The position numbers and the translations under genes are program-made. Under the pieces are notes generated by a model. The model did no database searches and was not told the origin of the DNA. It worked only from the letters and a program-made list of their open reading frames with translations. From Enterobacteriaceae bacterium B14 (lineage in GTDB: Bacteria; Pseudomonadota; Gammaproteobacteria; Enterobacterales; Enterobacteriaceae), in the NCBI GenBank assembly GCA_000307305.1, contig DF158885.1, positions 185,585 to 249,584 of the forward strand: a DNA stretch of 64,000 bases, in the 5' to 3' direction. Shown here piece after piece: positions 16,945-25,209 of the stretch. The stretch's first letter is position 1; every line of letters begins with the position of its first letter.

Positions 16945-18372
16945 TCAGTCACTTTTAATTTTGCAGAAGAACAGATGTGTGCAATCCACCTGTTTTTGGT
17001 CTTTTGGGCTATAGACACTTTCCAGATAGCCCATACACGGATACACCCCCAACCAGCGATCTTTGATGGCGAGTTGATTCCAGTGGGTGTCCAAAGCATA
17101 GGTTTGGGTATCGCCACTTTCTTGCAGCGCTTTCAGCCCTTGCTTGATATTGCTGGAGAGTTTTTCGTAATAGGCCGAGTTAACGGCGTAAGCACAGGCT
17201 ATCCAAGCTAAATTGACTTTAACGATACCTTTTAGAGAGGCCAGAGGCTGGATATTGCGATAGGCAGCGCCAAACAGTGCAACCTCCCAAGGGATCGCGC
17301 TTAAGGCATCAATTAGACCGTTGACGTTGTTGGCAGTTTGCTCCTGCTTGACAAAATTTATACGGCTATCAAACAAGAGATAATTACGCCATGCCTCTGC
17401 TTCTGCCCTCTCTAACACGGCAAGATGAGAGAGGGTTTCGCTGGTGGTCAGGCAATCATTGGGGACTCTCGGCATATGAATAATCTGTTCTGGTTGAATA
17501 CCCAGATCCAGCAGGTTACGGTCTATTGTTGTGCTGCTGTTATTGATATCGTCGAGTACCACAACTTTTTCAAAGAAACGCCAGCGTATCTGGCTTGTCA
17601 GCGGTGCATGGCTCATTCGTTGGTAGTGAGCGAGCAGCAACTTATCTTTCACCACGTCCCCTAGCTCAAGGGATGTGGGGGTGCAGCTACGCATGATGAA
17701 ATCTTTGTCGAAGGTATTTTCGCTGTGCGAAATACACAAAATAGTTCGCTCAGGGTCAAGCTGTTGAATAGGGCGCTTAAAGTTATCTAAAAACTCAATC
17801 TCTTCAGCTAATACCCGCTCATCGGCATAGCGATGTTTTCTTAGATAGCGTCGGTGATAGGCCAGCGTGCCGTTCGGTGCCTGACAGTTACCAAAGGCGT
17901 GTGTCTTATAAATTTTATTTAGGTGGCTATACCAAATCAGGATTTGATCTGAACCGGAGATGATCGCTTTTTTATCGACCATCTGCTTGATGGTATAAGA
18001 GATTTTATCGGGGGCGTAGTAATCATCATCATCCATACAAATGATGTACTCACCTTTTGCCAGATCATTAAGCATGTTGCGTTTTTTGCCCAGAGAGAGG
18101 CGTTCTGGGTGATGGATGTAGCGAATATTCTCCCGTGCTTGGGCTGAGCGAGTCAGTTGAGCGACTAAGGCTTCATGGCTTTGTGGCGAGTCATCCAGAA
18201 TCACCAGTTCCCGGCGATCGGCTGGGTAATCCTGATATTGGTAGATATAGAGCAGGTAAGGCAGGAAATCACGCCGACAATACGTCGGGCAAATGACACT
18301 GACGAAGGGCAATGTTGCCGTTTCACTAGCGTGTGTCAATGTGCTGTCTGTTCTGGTTTGTTTATTGCTCAT
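16945..18372 (-). CDS. Two-domain glycosyltransferase (GT2 + GT25-like)
   Basis: A 475-residue protein joining two catalytic-looking modules. Residues ~20-235 are GT2: PFVSVICPTYCRRDFLP, LVILDDSPQS and the DxD-like CMDDDDYYAPDK near residue 118. Residues ~265-475 resemble GT25-type LPS/collagen galactosyltransferases: KVVVLDDINNSST at the start (GT25 enzymes begin with a similar strand), SAIPWEVALFGAAY and WNQLAIKDRWLGVYPCMGY near the end. One polypeptide could add two successive sugars. First gene of the modification cluster, 103 bp after fliJ. Target (flagellin or LPS) not determinable here. Confidence 0.72.
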   Translation of the reverse strand: MSNKQTRTDSTLTHASETATLPFVSVICPTYCRRDFLPYLLYIYQYQDYPADRRELVILDDSPQSHEALVAQLTRSAQARENIRYIHHPERLSLGKKRNMLNDLAKGEYIICMDDDDYYAPDKISYTIKQMVDKKAIISGSDQILIWYSHLNKIYKTHAFGNCQAPNGTLAYHRRYLRKHRYADERVLAEEIEFLDNFKRPIQQLDPERTILCISHSENTFDKDFIMRSCTPTSLELGDVVKDKLLLAHYQRMSHAPLTSQIRWRFFEKVVVLDDINNSSTTIDRNLLDLGIQPEQIIHMPRVPNDCLTTSETLSHLAVLERAEAEAWRNYLLFDSRINFVKQEQTANNVNGLIDALSAIPWEVALFGAAYRNIQPLASLKGIVKVNLAWIACAYAVNSAYYEKLSSNIKQGLKALQESGDTQTYALDTHWNQLAIKDRWLGVYPCMGYLESVYSPKDQKQVDCTHLFFCKIKSD

Positions 18373-18437
18373 GGCTTCCCGGTAGTATTCTCTTACTTGT
18401 GCGCTTTATCTTTCGAATGACTTATTCAATAATTTTT

Positions 18438-18468
18438 AAAAAACAGTCGGTTAGTCTCTTTCTGTTTT
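18438..18468 (-). terminator. Weak terminator-like hairpin between fliJ and the modification genes
   Basis: On the minus strand AAAACAG (18468-18462) can pair with CTGTTTT (18446-18440) across a 15-base loop and is followed by T-rich sequence. It may reduce but probably not stop read-through from the flagellar operon. Confidence 0.3.
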
Positions 18469-18475
18469 GAAGGGA

Positions 18476-18913
18476 TCAGGTATAGCTTTTACGCTGCCGC
18501 ATCCAACTTTGTAGTGACATACTGTCCGTCGTACGCTGATCTTTGCGTGACTCCTCAAGCTGCATCTTGTTTTTACGCTCGCTCAGGACGAGATCGACGG
18601 TTTTCTCTCGGCAGGCCTCTTTGACCAAATTCTGCTGTAAGCTCTCTGCGGTCTTATTTGCCAGCGCGTGCTCTTGTTTTTGCCAATCAATGACTTTCTG
18701 GATAGAGCGTTTATAGCTGGAGTGATTCGACATCTGGATTGCACTTGGGATGTTCTGCTCTAAGCCGCCTTCACTCAGCGTCGTCAATGTTTCGATATTG
18801 CGTTCATAGCGCTGGCACAGCTGTTTTTGCTGTGCCAGTTTGCCTGTTAATTCAGACACGCCGCGCGCGCGCATTTGGCGTAACTGCTCTAGCGTTTTAA
18901 TGATCGATTTCAT
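18476..18913 (-). CDS. fliJ: Flagellar export chaperone/stalk protein FliJ, lateral type
   Basis: A 145-residue, highly charged, almost entirely helical protein predicted to form an antiparallel coiled coil, as expected for FliJ, the central stalk of the FliHIJ ATPase complex that delivers substrates to the export gate. Sequence conservation in FliJ is low; the call rests on length, composition and place directly behind fliI (19 bases). It is the last of the fliE-J set; in the Flag-2 locus the counterpart is lfiJ. Confidence 0.8.
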   Translation of the reverse strand: MKSIIKTLEQLRQMRARGVSELTGKLAQQKQLCQRYERNIETLTTLSEGGLEQNIPSAIQMSNHSSYKRSIQKVIDWQKQEHALANKTAESLQQNLVKEACREKTVDLVLSERKNKMQLEESRKDQRTTDSMSLQSWMRQRKSYT

Positions 18914-18932
18914 GGCACCGCTCCTTCGTCAA

Positions 18933-20252
18933 TTACGCGGAACTGATCTGTTCCAGCACGGTGATCGTCTCTGCCAACATGGATTGTTGGCCGACTTCTT
19001 GGGTCAAAAATTGGACAATGGCAGGGTAGAGCCGAACGGCACGGTCAGCGGCGGGGTCAGCCCCTTGTACATAACCACCGAGCGGGATCAGAGGCTTAAT
19101 GGCCATATAGTCCGCATAAACTTGTTTCATCGTGCGCGCTGCGCGCTGGTGGTTGGTTTCTACCACTTGGCTCATACAGCGGCTGATCGACTGACCAATA
19201 TCAATGGCGGGGTAGTGCCCGCCTTCTGCCAGTTCACGAGACAGAACAATGTGCCCATCGAGCACCGCTCTAGCGCAGTCGACGATAGGGTCTTGTTGAT
19301 CGTCACCCTCTGCCAGCACGGTATAGATGGCGGTCATGGTGCCATCGCCGCTGCTGTTCCCTGCACTTTCCACCAGCTTGGGGATGATGCCGAAAGCGGA
19401 AGGGGGATAGCCTTTAGTGGCAGGTGGTTCGCCAAGAGAGAGGGCAATTTCTCGTTGGGCCATGGCATAGCGAGTTAAAGAGTCCACTAACAGCAGGACA
19501 TTTTTGCCCTTGTCACGAAAATGGGTGGCGATAGAGTGGCAAATTTCGGTTGCCTTAATTCGCATTAGCGGTGATTCATCTGCTGGTGCGGCAACCACAA
19601 CAGATTTTGCCATCCCTTCTGCTTGTAGGGCATGGTCGATAAACTCTTTCACTTCGCGCCCGCGCTCGCCAATCAAACCAACCACTACTACATCGGCTTC
19701 GGTGTAGCGAGTTATCATGCCGAGCAGCACGCTTTTACCCACGCCACTGCCTGCCATTAAACCGACGCGCTGCCCTTTACCAATCGTTAGCAGTCCGTTA
19801 ATGGCTTTTACGCCGACATCTAGTGGCTCATCAACGGCGCGGCGTGTGAGGGGGTGTATCTGTGGCAGTTGTTGCTGTAGCGGTGTATCGCCGCCCATCT
19901 TGCCTTTATCGTCGATGCTCTCGCCTAGCCCGTTAACTACGCGCCCTAGCCAGCTATCGCCAATTAATAATTCATTCTCTTTATCGCAGGGGAAAACCCG
20001 AGCACCCGCGATAAGGCCTGCGGGGTGTTTGAATGGCATCAGGAAGGTGACATCGCGGTCAAAACCGACCACTTGGGCATCAACGAGCTCACCTTCTCCG
20101 CCCTCAATCCGACAGCGTTGACCAATGGCTAAGCGACAGCCTACGCACTCAAGCAGCATTCCTGTTACACGCACCAGACGACCAGCCACTTTCGCCAGCG
20201 TGATGCTCTCAATGGATTTCAGTGCTTTGTCGAGTGCGGAGAAATCACTCAT
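18933..20252 (-). CDS. fliI: Flagellum-specific ATPase FliI, lateral type
   Basis: A 439-residue F1-beta-like ATPase that energises flagellar export with FliH and FliJ at the membrane base. Walker A MAGSGVGKSVLL lies near residue 165 and Walker B KNVLLLVDSLTRYAMA near residue 250. The family block REIALSLGEPPATKGYPPS follows. Length equals typical FliI (~440). Overlaps fliH by 8 bases. Part of the lafK-linked minus-strand block; equivalent to lfiI in Flag-2 nomenclature. Confidence 0.93.
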   Translation of the reverse strand: MSDFSALDKALKSIESITLAKVAGRLVRVTGMLLECVGCRLAIGQRCRIEGGEGELVDAQVVGFDRDVTFLMPFKHPAGLIAGARVFPCDKENELLIGDSWLGRVVNGLGESIDDKGKMGGDTPLQQQLPQIHPLTRRAVDEPLDVGVKAINGLLTIGKGQRVGLMAGSGVGKSVLLGMITRYTEADVVVVGLIGERGREVKEFIDHALQAEGMAKSVVVAAPADESPLMRIKATEICHSIATHFRDKGKNVLLLVDSLTRYAMAQREIALSLGEPPATKGYPPSAFGIIPKLVESAGNSSGDGTMTAIYTVLAEGDDQQDPIVDCARAVLDGHIVLSRELAEGGHYPAIDIGQSISRCMSQVVETNHQRAARTMKQVYADYMAIKPLIPLGGYVQGADPAADRAVRLYPAIVQFLTQEVGQQSMLAETITVLEQISSA

Positions 20253-21042
20253 CCGGCTGCTCCGGCAGTAAGCTCTCTTTCAATACATCAATACACTGTT
20301 CGAGACGATGCTGGCAGCCCACATCCATCTCCATGGTATCGGTGACAACACGGCATTCGCCTAGCTCCATCTCAGGATCGGCGGTTAAGCCCCATTCACG
20401 CACCTTCTCGGGTTCGGCGTCATTGATGCGCGCAAACTCTTCGGTATTCAAGAAGACTTTCAGTTGAGCAGGTTCGGTAGGAAGACCCGCCAGCGCCTCT
20501 TCAACCAACGCCAGTAGTTGGGTAGGGTGCAGAGTTAATTCGCAGCGGATCACCTGTCGCGTTACTTTTTCGACCAGTTGTAGCAGTTCGGTACGGCGGC
20601 GCTGTTCATAGCCATCTATTGAGGTCTGCCATGCGGCGGCGATAGCATCTAAGGGTTTTGCTGCTTCGGCGAACATCACTTTTCCGGCAGATTTTCCCTC
20701 TAGTGAGCCTTGCTCGCGCCCGTCTTCATAGCCTAGGCGCAGACCTTCTTGATAGCCTTCGTCTTTGCCCTGAATCAGACCCTCTTCGAAGCCTTTATTT
20801 ACTCCGTCTTGAAAACCTTCCATCAATTGTTTCTGATAGCCGCCGGTATCCAGCGGCATAGATTGCTGGCCTTCTGTGGTGGCGACATCCCACTGCTTAC
20901 GCAGAGGAGGAAAGCGGTGTAGACGAGGCTTCAGCACTTTATTATTTAAGGCACTGGCGTGCAGCACTCGGGCGTTGAGGTCACTGTAGCCGCGTAGTGC
21001 ATCAGACTTTGCCAGATCGTGTTTCTGCTCTTTATTCGGCAT
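20245..21042 (-). CDS. fliH: Flagellar assembly protein FliH, lateral type
   Basis: A 265-residue regulator of the FliI ATPase. Residues ~75-125 contain the glycine-rich repeat array typical of FliH (GFQDGVNKGFEEGLIQGKDE, continuing EGYQEG..LGYEDGREQG), i.e. GxxxG helix repeats. The C-terminal part resembles V-ATPase subunit E (VTRQVIRCEL, LNTEEFARIND). Starts 3 bases after the fliG stop and overlaps fliI by 8 bases, so it is translationally coupled within the operon. Confidence 0.9.
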   Translation of the reverse strand: MPNKEQKHDLAKSDALRGYSDLNARVLHASALNNKVLKPRLHRFPPLRKQWDVATTEGQQSMPLDTGGYQKQLMEGFQDGVNKGFEEGLIQGKDEGYQEGLRLGYEDGREQGSLEGKSAGKVMFAEAAKPLDAIAAAWQTSIDGYEQRRRTELLQLVEKVTRQVIRCELTLHPTQLLALVEEALAGLPTEPAQLKVFLNTEEFARINDAEPEKVREWGLTADPEMELGECRVVTDTMEMDVGCQHRLEQCIDVLKESLLPEQPDE

Positions 21043-21045
21043 TCG

Positions 21046-22098
21046 CTACTCCATCGTCTGTTCGGTGAAGAGTTGAACCTGAATTTCGCCATCTTCTGCC
21101 AGCTCGCGTACCAGTGACATAATGTCTTTACGCACTTGCTCAATTCGGCTGACGGGAACAGGCCCCATGCGGTTAGTGGTTGATTGAAGCAACTGCACTT
21201 GGCGCTTTGGCATCACATTGTAAATAGACTGGCGCAGGACAGGCTCGGTGCCTTTCAAGGCGACGGCCCATTCGTCCATAGAGACTTCTTCCATTAAGCG
21301 TTGCAGCGTTGCATCGCTCTGGCGGCTGAGAATAAAGAATTCATACATCTCATCCTTCAGCTCGTTAACGACCTCTTCGTCACGGGTACGAAGTTGATCC
21401 AGAAGCTGTTGCTGATTGTTCGGGATACGGTTAACAATGTTGGCGGCTTGCTTAATGCCGGTAACTTTAGAGCCGTGTTCGGAAAGAACGGCAACGCCAC
21501 GCTCTATCAGACGATCCAACTCATCAACAACATCTCGGTTAACGTCATCGAGCTTGGCGATGCGATACAGAATTTCATCCTGACGAGAAGGCGCAAGGAA
21601 GGTCAGCACTGTCGCCGCGACATCCGGTGGAAGGAAGGCGAGGAAGACGGCTTGTAGCTGTAAATGCTCTTGGTCGATCAGCGCAGCAAGCTGTGGCGTA
21701 TCAACCCACTGTAGGCGAGCCATGCGATAGCGGATCTCATCTCCGTAGATGCCGTTAATGACGCTGCGGGCAATTTCTCCACCGAGCGCCTTATCCAGAA
21801 TGCTCTGAAGGTAGGTGCGGGATGCGCCGTTGATCCCGCTCTGCTCGCGATAGTCCTGAAAGAAGTTGTTCATGGCTTGGCGCGCATGGGTCAGTTTAAC
21901 GCCGTGTAAGCGCGCCATGGTTTCGCTGATGCGAACCACTTCTTCGCGGGTAAACTTCTGCATCACCGTTGCGGCAGCATCTTCACCCACGCTCAGTAGT
22001 AGGATCGCCGCCTGCTCAAGGCGACTTCGCCCTGAGCCTGCATTAGTGTTGCTGTTGGCGTTGCTTTTATTGGTCTTGCTTGGTGCCGCTTCGCTCAT
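21046..22098 (-). CDS. fliG: Flagellar motor switch protein FliG, lateral type
   Basis: A 350-residue C-ring protein that links the MS ring (FliF) to FliM and carries the torque-generating domain. After a ~25-residue Asn/Ser-rich start come RLEQAAILLLSVGEDAA (N-terminal FliF-binding domain), a middle domain with FLPPDVAATVLTFL, and the C-terminal torque helix region EVSMDEWAVALKGTEPVLRQ. Ends EDGEIQVQ as FliG proteins do. The ATG used overlaps the fliF end by 32 bases; the true start could be slightly inside. Equivalent to lfiG. Confidence 0.93.
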   Translation of the reverse strand: MSEAAPSKTNKSNANSNTNAGSGRSRLEQAAILLLSVGEDAAATVMQKFTREEVVRISETMARLHGVKLTHARQAMNNFFQDYREQSGINGASRTYLQSILDKALGGEIARSVINGIYGDEIRYRMARLQWVDTPQLAALIDQEHLQLQAVFLAFLPPDVAATVLTFLAPSRQDEILYRIAKLDDVNRDVVDELDRLIERGVAVLSEHGSKVTGIKQAANIVNRIPNNQQQLLDQLRTRDEEVVNELKDEMYEFFILSRQSDATLQRLMEEVSMDEWAVALKGTEPVLRQSIYNVMPKRQVQLLQSTTNRMGPVPVSRIEQVRKDIMSLVRELAEDGEIQVQLFTEQTME

Positions 22099-23725
22099 TG
22101 CTATTAATCCATTGTTTAATCACTTCGGCCACGCGCTCAGTTTCGCTTTGTGCCAATAACTGTAGATGCTCTATTTTCGTTTCTAGACCGGAACTTTGCG
22201 GTGGCAAATTCTCTTCACTTTGGAAAGCGTTTCGAGGGAGCCCTGAATTCGCATTCTGCTCATCCTGAGATTCATCGCTTTCTTCAGTGTCGCCTTCCGA
22301 TGCCAGTTTTTTCTGCTCTTCGCTAGTGACTGGATCGTTTTTGCGACCAAGACGTCGTAGCAGTGGATTGATACCGAAAATCAGCAGCAATAATGCTAAT
22401 AGGCCAATACCACCACGCTCTATCCAACGAATAATGACGGGATCTTCCCACCATTTAATGGGTGTTTCTTCAAAGGTTACTGGAGGGGTAAAGGCCATCT
22501 GACTCAGTGTGAGTGAGTCACCACGGGCTGTATTTATCCCTGCAGCATCGGAGATCAGCTTGTTGAGTTGAGTAAGCTGTTCAGGTTTCCAGTCTTTAAT
22601 CAGTGGTGCGTTTTGATTGAGCACGATAGCAACAGACATCTTCTCGACTCGGTAGCCAGGGTGACGAATGTGGCGAATATCGCGATCGTAGGCATATTGC
22701 CGCTGTGCCTGATTACGGGTAGACATAGCCTGCTGTGTATTGGCGCCATTGTTAGCATTAGCGGTATCGGCCGGTGGCGTATTTGGCGCACGGTTGCTTA
22801 ACGAACCCGGAATGCCTAATGCCAGTGCATCGGTCGTGTTTTCCTGATTCACATTTTCGTTACTGACTCGTGGCTCACCGTTGTAGCGCTCTTGCGTCTC
22901 TTCTACGTTGCTGAGGTCAAGCTGAGTGGCAACGCTGATTCGGTAGTTGTTTTCCCCAACCACTGAACCAAGTAAGTTTGCGATGCTACGTTCAGTCTCT
23001 GTTTGTAGACGTTTAGCCAACTCAGAGCCATTTTTCGCGCTGTAATTTGAGCCGCCGCTTGCTTGCACACCGTCAGAAAGTAGCTGGCCTTGCTGGTCGA
23101 CAACGCGAACTTTCTCCGCCTTCATACCAGGGACGCTGCCTGCGACCAATTGAATAATCGCTGCAACCTGATCTTCTTTGAGTTGCTGGCCATGTTTAAG
23201 GCGAATAACAACAGAGGCGCTGCTTTCGTTGCGGTTGTTAAGGACAAAAGAACTGGCTTCTGTGACGCCAAGATGGACTCGAGCTGAGTCAACCTGATCG
23301 AGTGTCATCACACTTTTGGCGAGTTCACCTTCTAGGCTGCGCTTATAGCGCACATTCTGGATAAACTGGCTGGTGCCGAGCATCTCTTCTTTATCCATCA
23401 ACTCATAGCCTTCTGGCTTAATCACGTTGATGCCTTTTGCCGCTAGCGCCATGCGCGCTTTAGCCAGGTCATCTTCGCGTACCAGAATTTGCCCATCGGA
23501 AGGATGAATACGATAGAGAATAGATTCGCCGTTAAGTGCCTCAACGACCTGTGATACAGGGATTTGCTCCTGTGAACCAAACAGTGCGGTATAACCCTGA
23601 TTGCTCTGCCAGAGGCTGATAACAATCAGAGTCGTGATCAACACCGCCGCACCACCCACCAGTGGCAGCACCGCGCGTTTATCCAGACGGAAAGAAAGGA
23701 GCCTTTGTTTTAGTTGTTCAAACAC
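22067..23725 (-). CDS. fliF: Flagellar MS-ring protein FliF, lateral type
   Basis: A 552-residue inner-membrane ring protein on which the basal body is built. TM1 at residues ~18-40 (AVLPLVGGAAVLITTLIVI), then periplasmic ring-building domains with the conserved YTALFGSQEQIPVSQVVEAL and TLDQVDSARVHL...SSFV. A low-complexity Ala/Asn region follows near 320-340. TM2 is near residue 435 (GGIGLLALLLLIFGINPLLR), then a cytoplasmic FliG-binding tail ending VIKQWINSNE. Located 10 bases after fliE and overlapping fliG. Equivalent to lfiF. Confidence 0.94.
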   Translation of the reverse strand: MFEQLKQRLLSFRLDKRAVLPLVGGAAVLITTLIVISLWQSNQGYTALFGSQEQIPVSQVVEALNGESILYRIHPSDGQILVREDDLAKARMALAAKGINVIKPEGYELMDKEEMLGTSQFIQNVRYKRSLEGELAKSVMTLDQVDSARVHLGVTEASSFVLNNRNESSASVVIRLKHGQQLKEDQVAAIIQLVAGSVPGMKAEKVRVVDQQGQLLSDGVQASGGSNYSAKNGSELAKRLQTETERSIANLLGSVVGENNYRISVATQLDLSNVEETQERYNGEPRVSNENVNQENTTDALALGIPGSLSNRAPNTPPADTANANNGANTQQAMSTRNQAQRQYAYDRDIRHIRHPGYRVEKMSVAIVLNQNAPLIKDWKPEQLTQLNKLISDAAGINTARGDSLTLSQMAFTPPVTFEETPIKWWEDPVIIRWIERGGIGLLALLLLIFGINPLLRRLGRKNDPVTSEEQKKLASEGDTEESDESQDEQNANSGLPRNAFQSEENLPPQSSGLETKIEHLQLLAQSETERVAEVIKQWINSNERSGTKQDQ

Positions 23726-23735
23726 CAGTTAAGCC

Positions 23736-24089
23736 TTACAGAGGAGTATTAATAAGTTCATCCAGTGCGGAAGTGAGTTTATTCCGCGTTTGGATCATTG
23801 CTGAGAAGGAGACACTGGCCTTTTGGCTTTCGAGCATGGTGCCTGTCAGGTCATCATTCAAACCCATCTCGTAGGCTGTTTGTTTCGCGCTGGCGCTGTT
23901 TTGTAACGAGTTAACGTTATCAATGGCCTGATTGAGAGCCTGAGAGAATGACGGTGCACCTATTTGCGAGCCTATGCTCATGCTTGCTGTTGGGGTCATT
24001 GAGCTACCGGAAAGTGCGGCCATACGCTGCATTTCCTGCATCATCTTCATTTGTGACTGCTCAATTCCTATGGCTTGTATTTTGTTCAT
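23736..24089 (-). CDS. fliE: Flagellar hook-basal body adaptor FliE, lateral type
   Basis: A 117-residue protein connecting the MS ring to the rod. The C-terminal part is conserved: FSQALNQAIDNVNSLQN, then LTGTMLESQKASVSFSAMIQ and RNKLTSALDELI, the standard FliE helix-turn-helix. The ATG at 24089 is chosen since it follows an AAGGGAAG site and gives the usual FliE N-terminus; the longer frame to 24128 would run into a repeat element. First gene of fliEFGHIJ. Equivalent to lfiE. Confidence 0.93.
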   Translation of the reverse strand: MNKIQAIGIEQSQMKMMQEMQRMAALSGSSMTPTASMSIGSQIGAPSFSQALNQAIDNVNSLQNSASAKQTAYEMGLNDDLTGTMLESQKASVSFSAMIQTRNKLTSALDELINTPL

Positions 24090-24114
24090 CGACTTCCCTT
24101 GCTGGTGGAACTTA

Positions 24115-24183
24115 AATATTCCCTTCATCTTTCATGTTGCCGGTGTCTTGGCTGCCGACATGTCGAAATTTATTGGGTATAAA
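24115..24183. repeat. Short palindromic intergenic repeat, copy 1
   Basis: Ends are near-inverted (AATATTCCC... and ...GGGTATAA). The body (CCCTTCATCTTTCATGTTGC, then GGTGTCTTGGCTGCC ... GAAATTTATTGGGTATA) is shared with copy 2 at 48946-49026. It resembles a MITE-like element that I recall from Serratia, Yersinia and Pectobacterium genomes, with TATACCCTTC...GGGTATA ends. It separates lafK from fliE. Confidence 0.7.
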
Positions 24184-24204
24184 TGGAGTTTTAGTTACTG
24201 GTTT

Positions 24205-25209
24205 TTAAGAGAAACAGTTTAAATCGAAGCCTTTTTCTCTCATGGAAGCCAAGCGATACCGCAGTGCCCGTGGCGTAATACCAAGAAACTCGGCCGTTTT
24301 AGATTTGTTGCCCTTGTAGCGGGTGAGTAGGTCAACGATGTATTGATACTCTGCTAACCTGCCACGCTGCTGAATTTTACGTCCGTCATCGACGTGGTAC
24401 TCCGTTGGGGCCGCCAGTGTGTTGTGTGATACGCTGACTTTCAGACCGAAGTTTTCGGCGGTGATAATGCCATCGGTAGACATAATCAGCCCACGCTGGA
24501 TAACGTTCTCTAGTTCACGCACATTGCCCGGCCACTCGTAGCTTTCTAGTACGCGTTTAGCTTCTTCAGTCAGCACAATTTGCTTGCCGTGAAACGAACG
24601 ATATTTGCGGATAAATTGCAGTGCCAAAGGCACAATATCTTCGATGCGCTCACGCAGTGGTGCGATATGCATAGGCACAACAGAAAGACGATAAAAGAGA
24701 TCTTGACGGAAACGGCCTTCGGCAATTTCGACTTCTAAATCTTTATTGGTTGAAGCAATTAAACGAATATCTAGAGGGATTCGTTTATGGCTACCTAAGC
24801 GCTCAACTTCATGCTCTTGTAATACACGTAATAATTTAGCCTGTAGGGCTAAAGGCATATCGCCAATTTCATCTAATAACAGTGTTCCGCCATTAGCTTG
24901 CTCAAATTTACCTGGGACACTGGCAACCGCACCAGTAAATGCACCTTTCTCATAACCGAAAAGGACGGCTTCTAACATACTCTCTGGAATAGCCGCACAG
25001 TTAATTCCCACATAGGGGAAATCATCACCTAGAGCATGGTGATGAATATATTTTGCAATGCACTCTTTACCGGTTCCGGTTTCACCTGTGACTAGTACAG
25101 GGACATTAAATTTAGCAACACGGTTAGCTAAAGAGTATATGCGAATACTAGATGGTGCTTTAGCAATAAAATTAAGTTCATTACTAGAAATGGTATCTAA
25201 AATATCCAT
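24205..25209 (-). CDS. lafK: Sigma-54-dependent activator LafK-like, lateral flagella master regulator
   Basis: A 334-residue bacterial enhancer-binding protein without an N-terminal receiver domain. The AAA+ core starts almost at once: Walker A GETGTGKE (~residue 42), the sigma-54 contact loop GAFTGA (~residue 95), Walker B GTLLLDEIGDMP and arginine-finger region FRQDLFYRLSVVP. The C-terminus has a Fis-type helix-turn-helix (NKSKTAEFLGITPRALRYRL). LafK of Vibrio parahaemolyticus and Flag-2 loci sits in the same place, between the fliM and fliE blocks. The lack of a receiver suggests control by abundance or a partner rather than phosphorylation. Confidence 0.88.
   Translation of the reverse strand: MDILDTISSNELNFIAKAPSSIRIYSLANRVAKFNVPVLVTGETGTGKECIAKYIHHHALGDDFPYVGINCAAIPESMLEAVLFGYEKGAFTGAVASVPGKFEQANGGTLLLDEIGDMPLALQAKLLRVLQEHEVERLGSHKRIPLDIRLIASTNKDLEVEIAEGRFRQDLFYRLSVVPMHIAPLRERIEDIVPLALQFIRKYRSFHGKQIVLTEEAKRVLESYEWPGNVRELENVIQRGLIMSTDGIITAENFGLKVSVSHNTLAAPTEYHVDDGRKIQQRGRLAEYQYIVDLLTRYKGNKSKTAEFLGITPRALRYRLASMREKGFDLNCFS

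Noticed and set aside
22080..22801. Several 60-78 codon frames opposite fliF
   Set aside because: Antisense shadows of the MS-ring gene with no independent signals.
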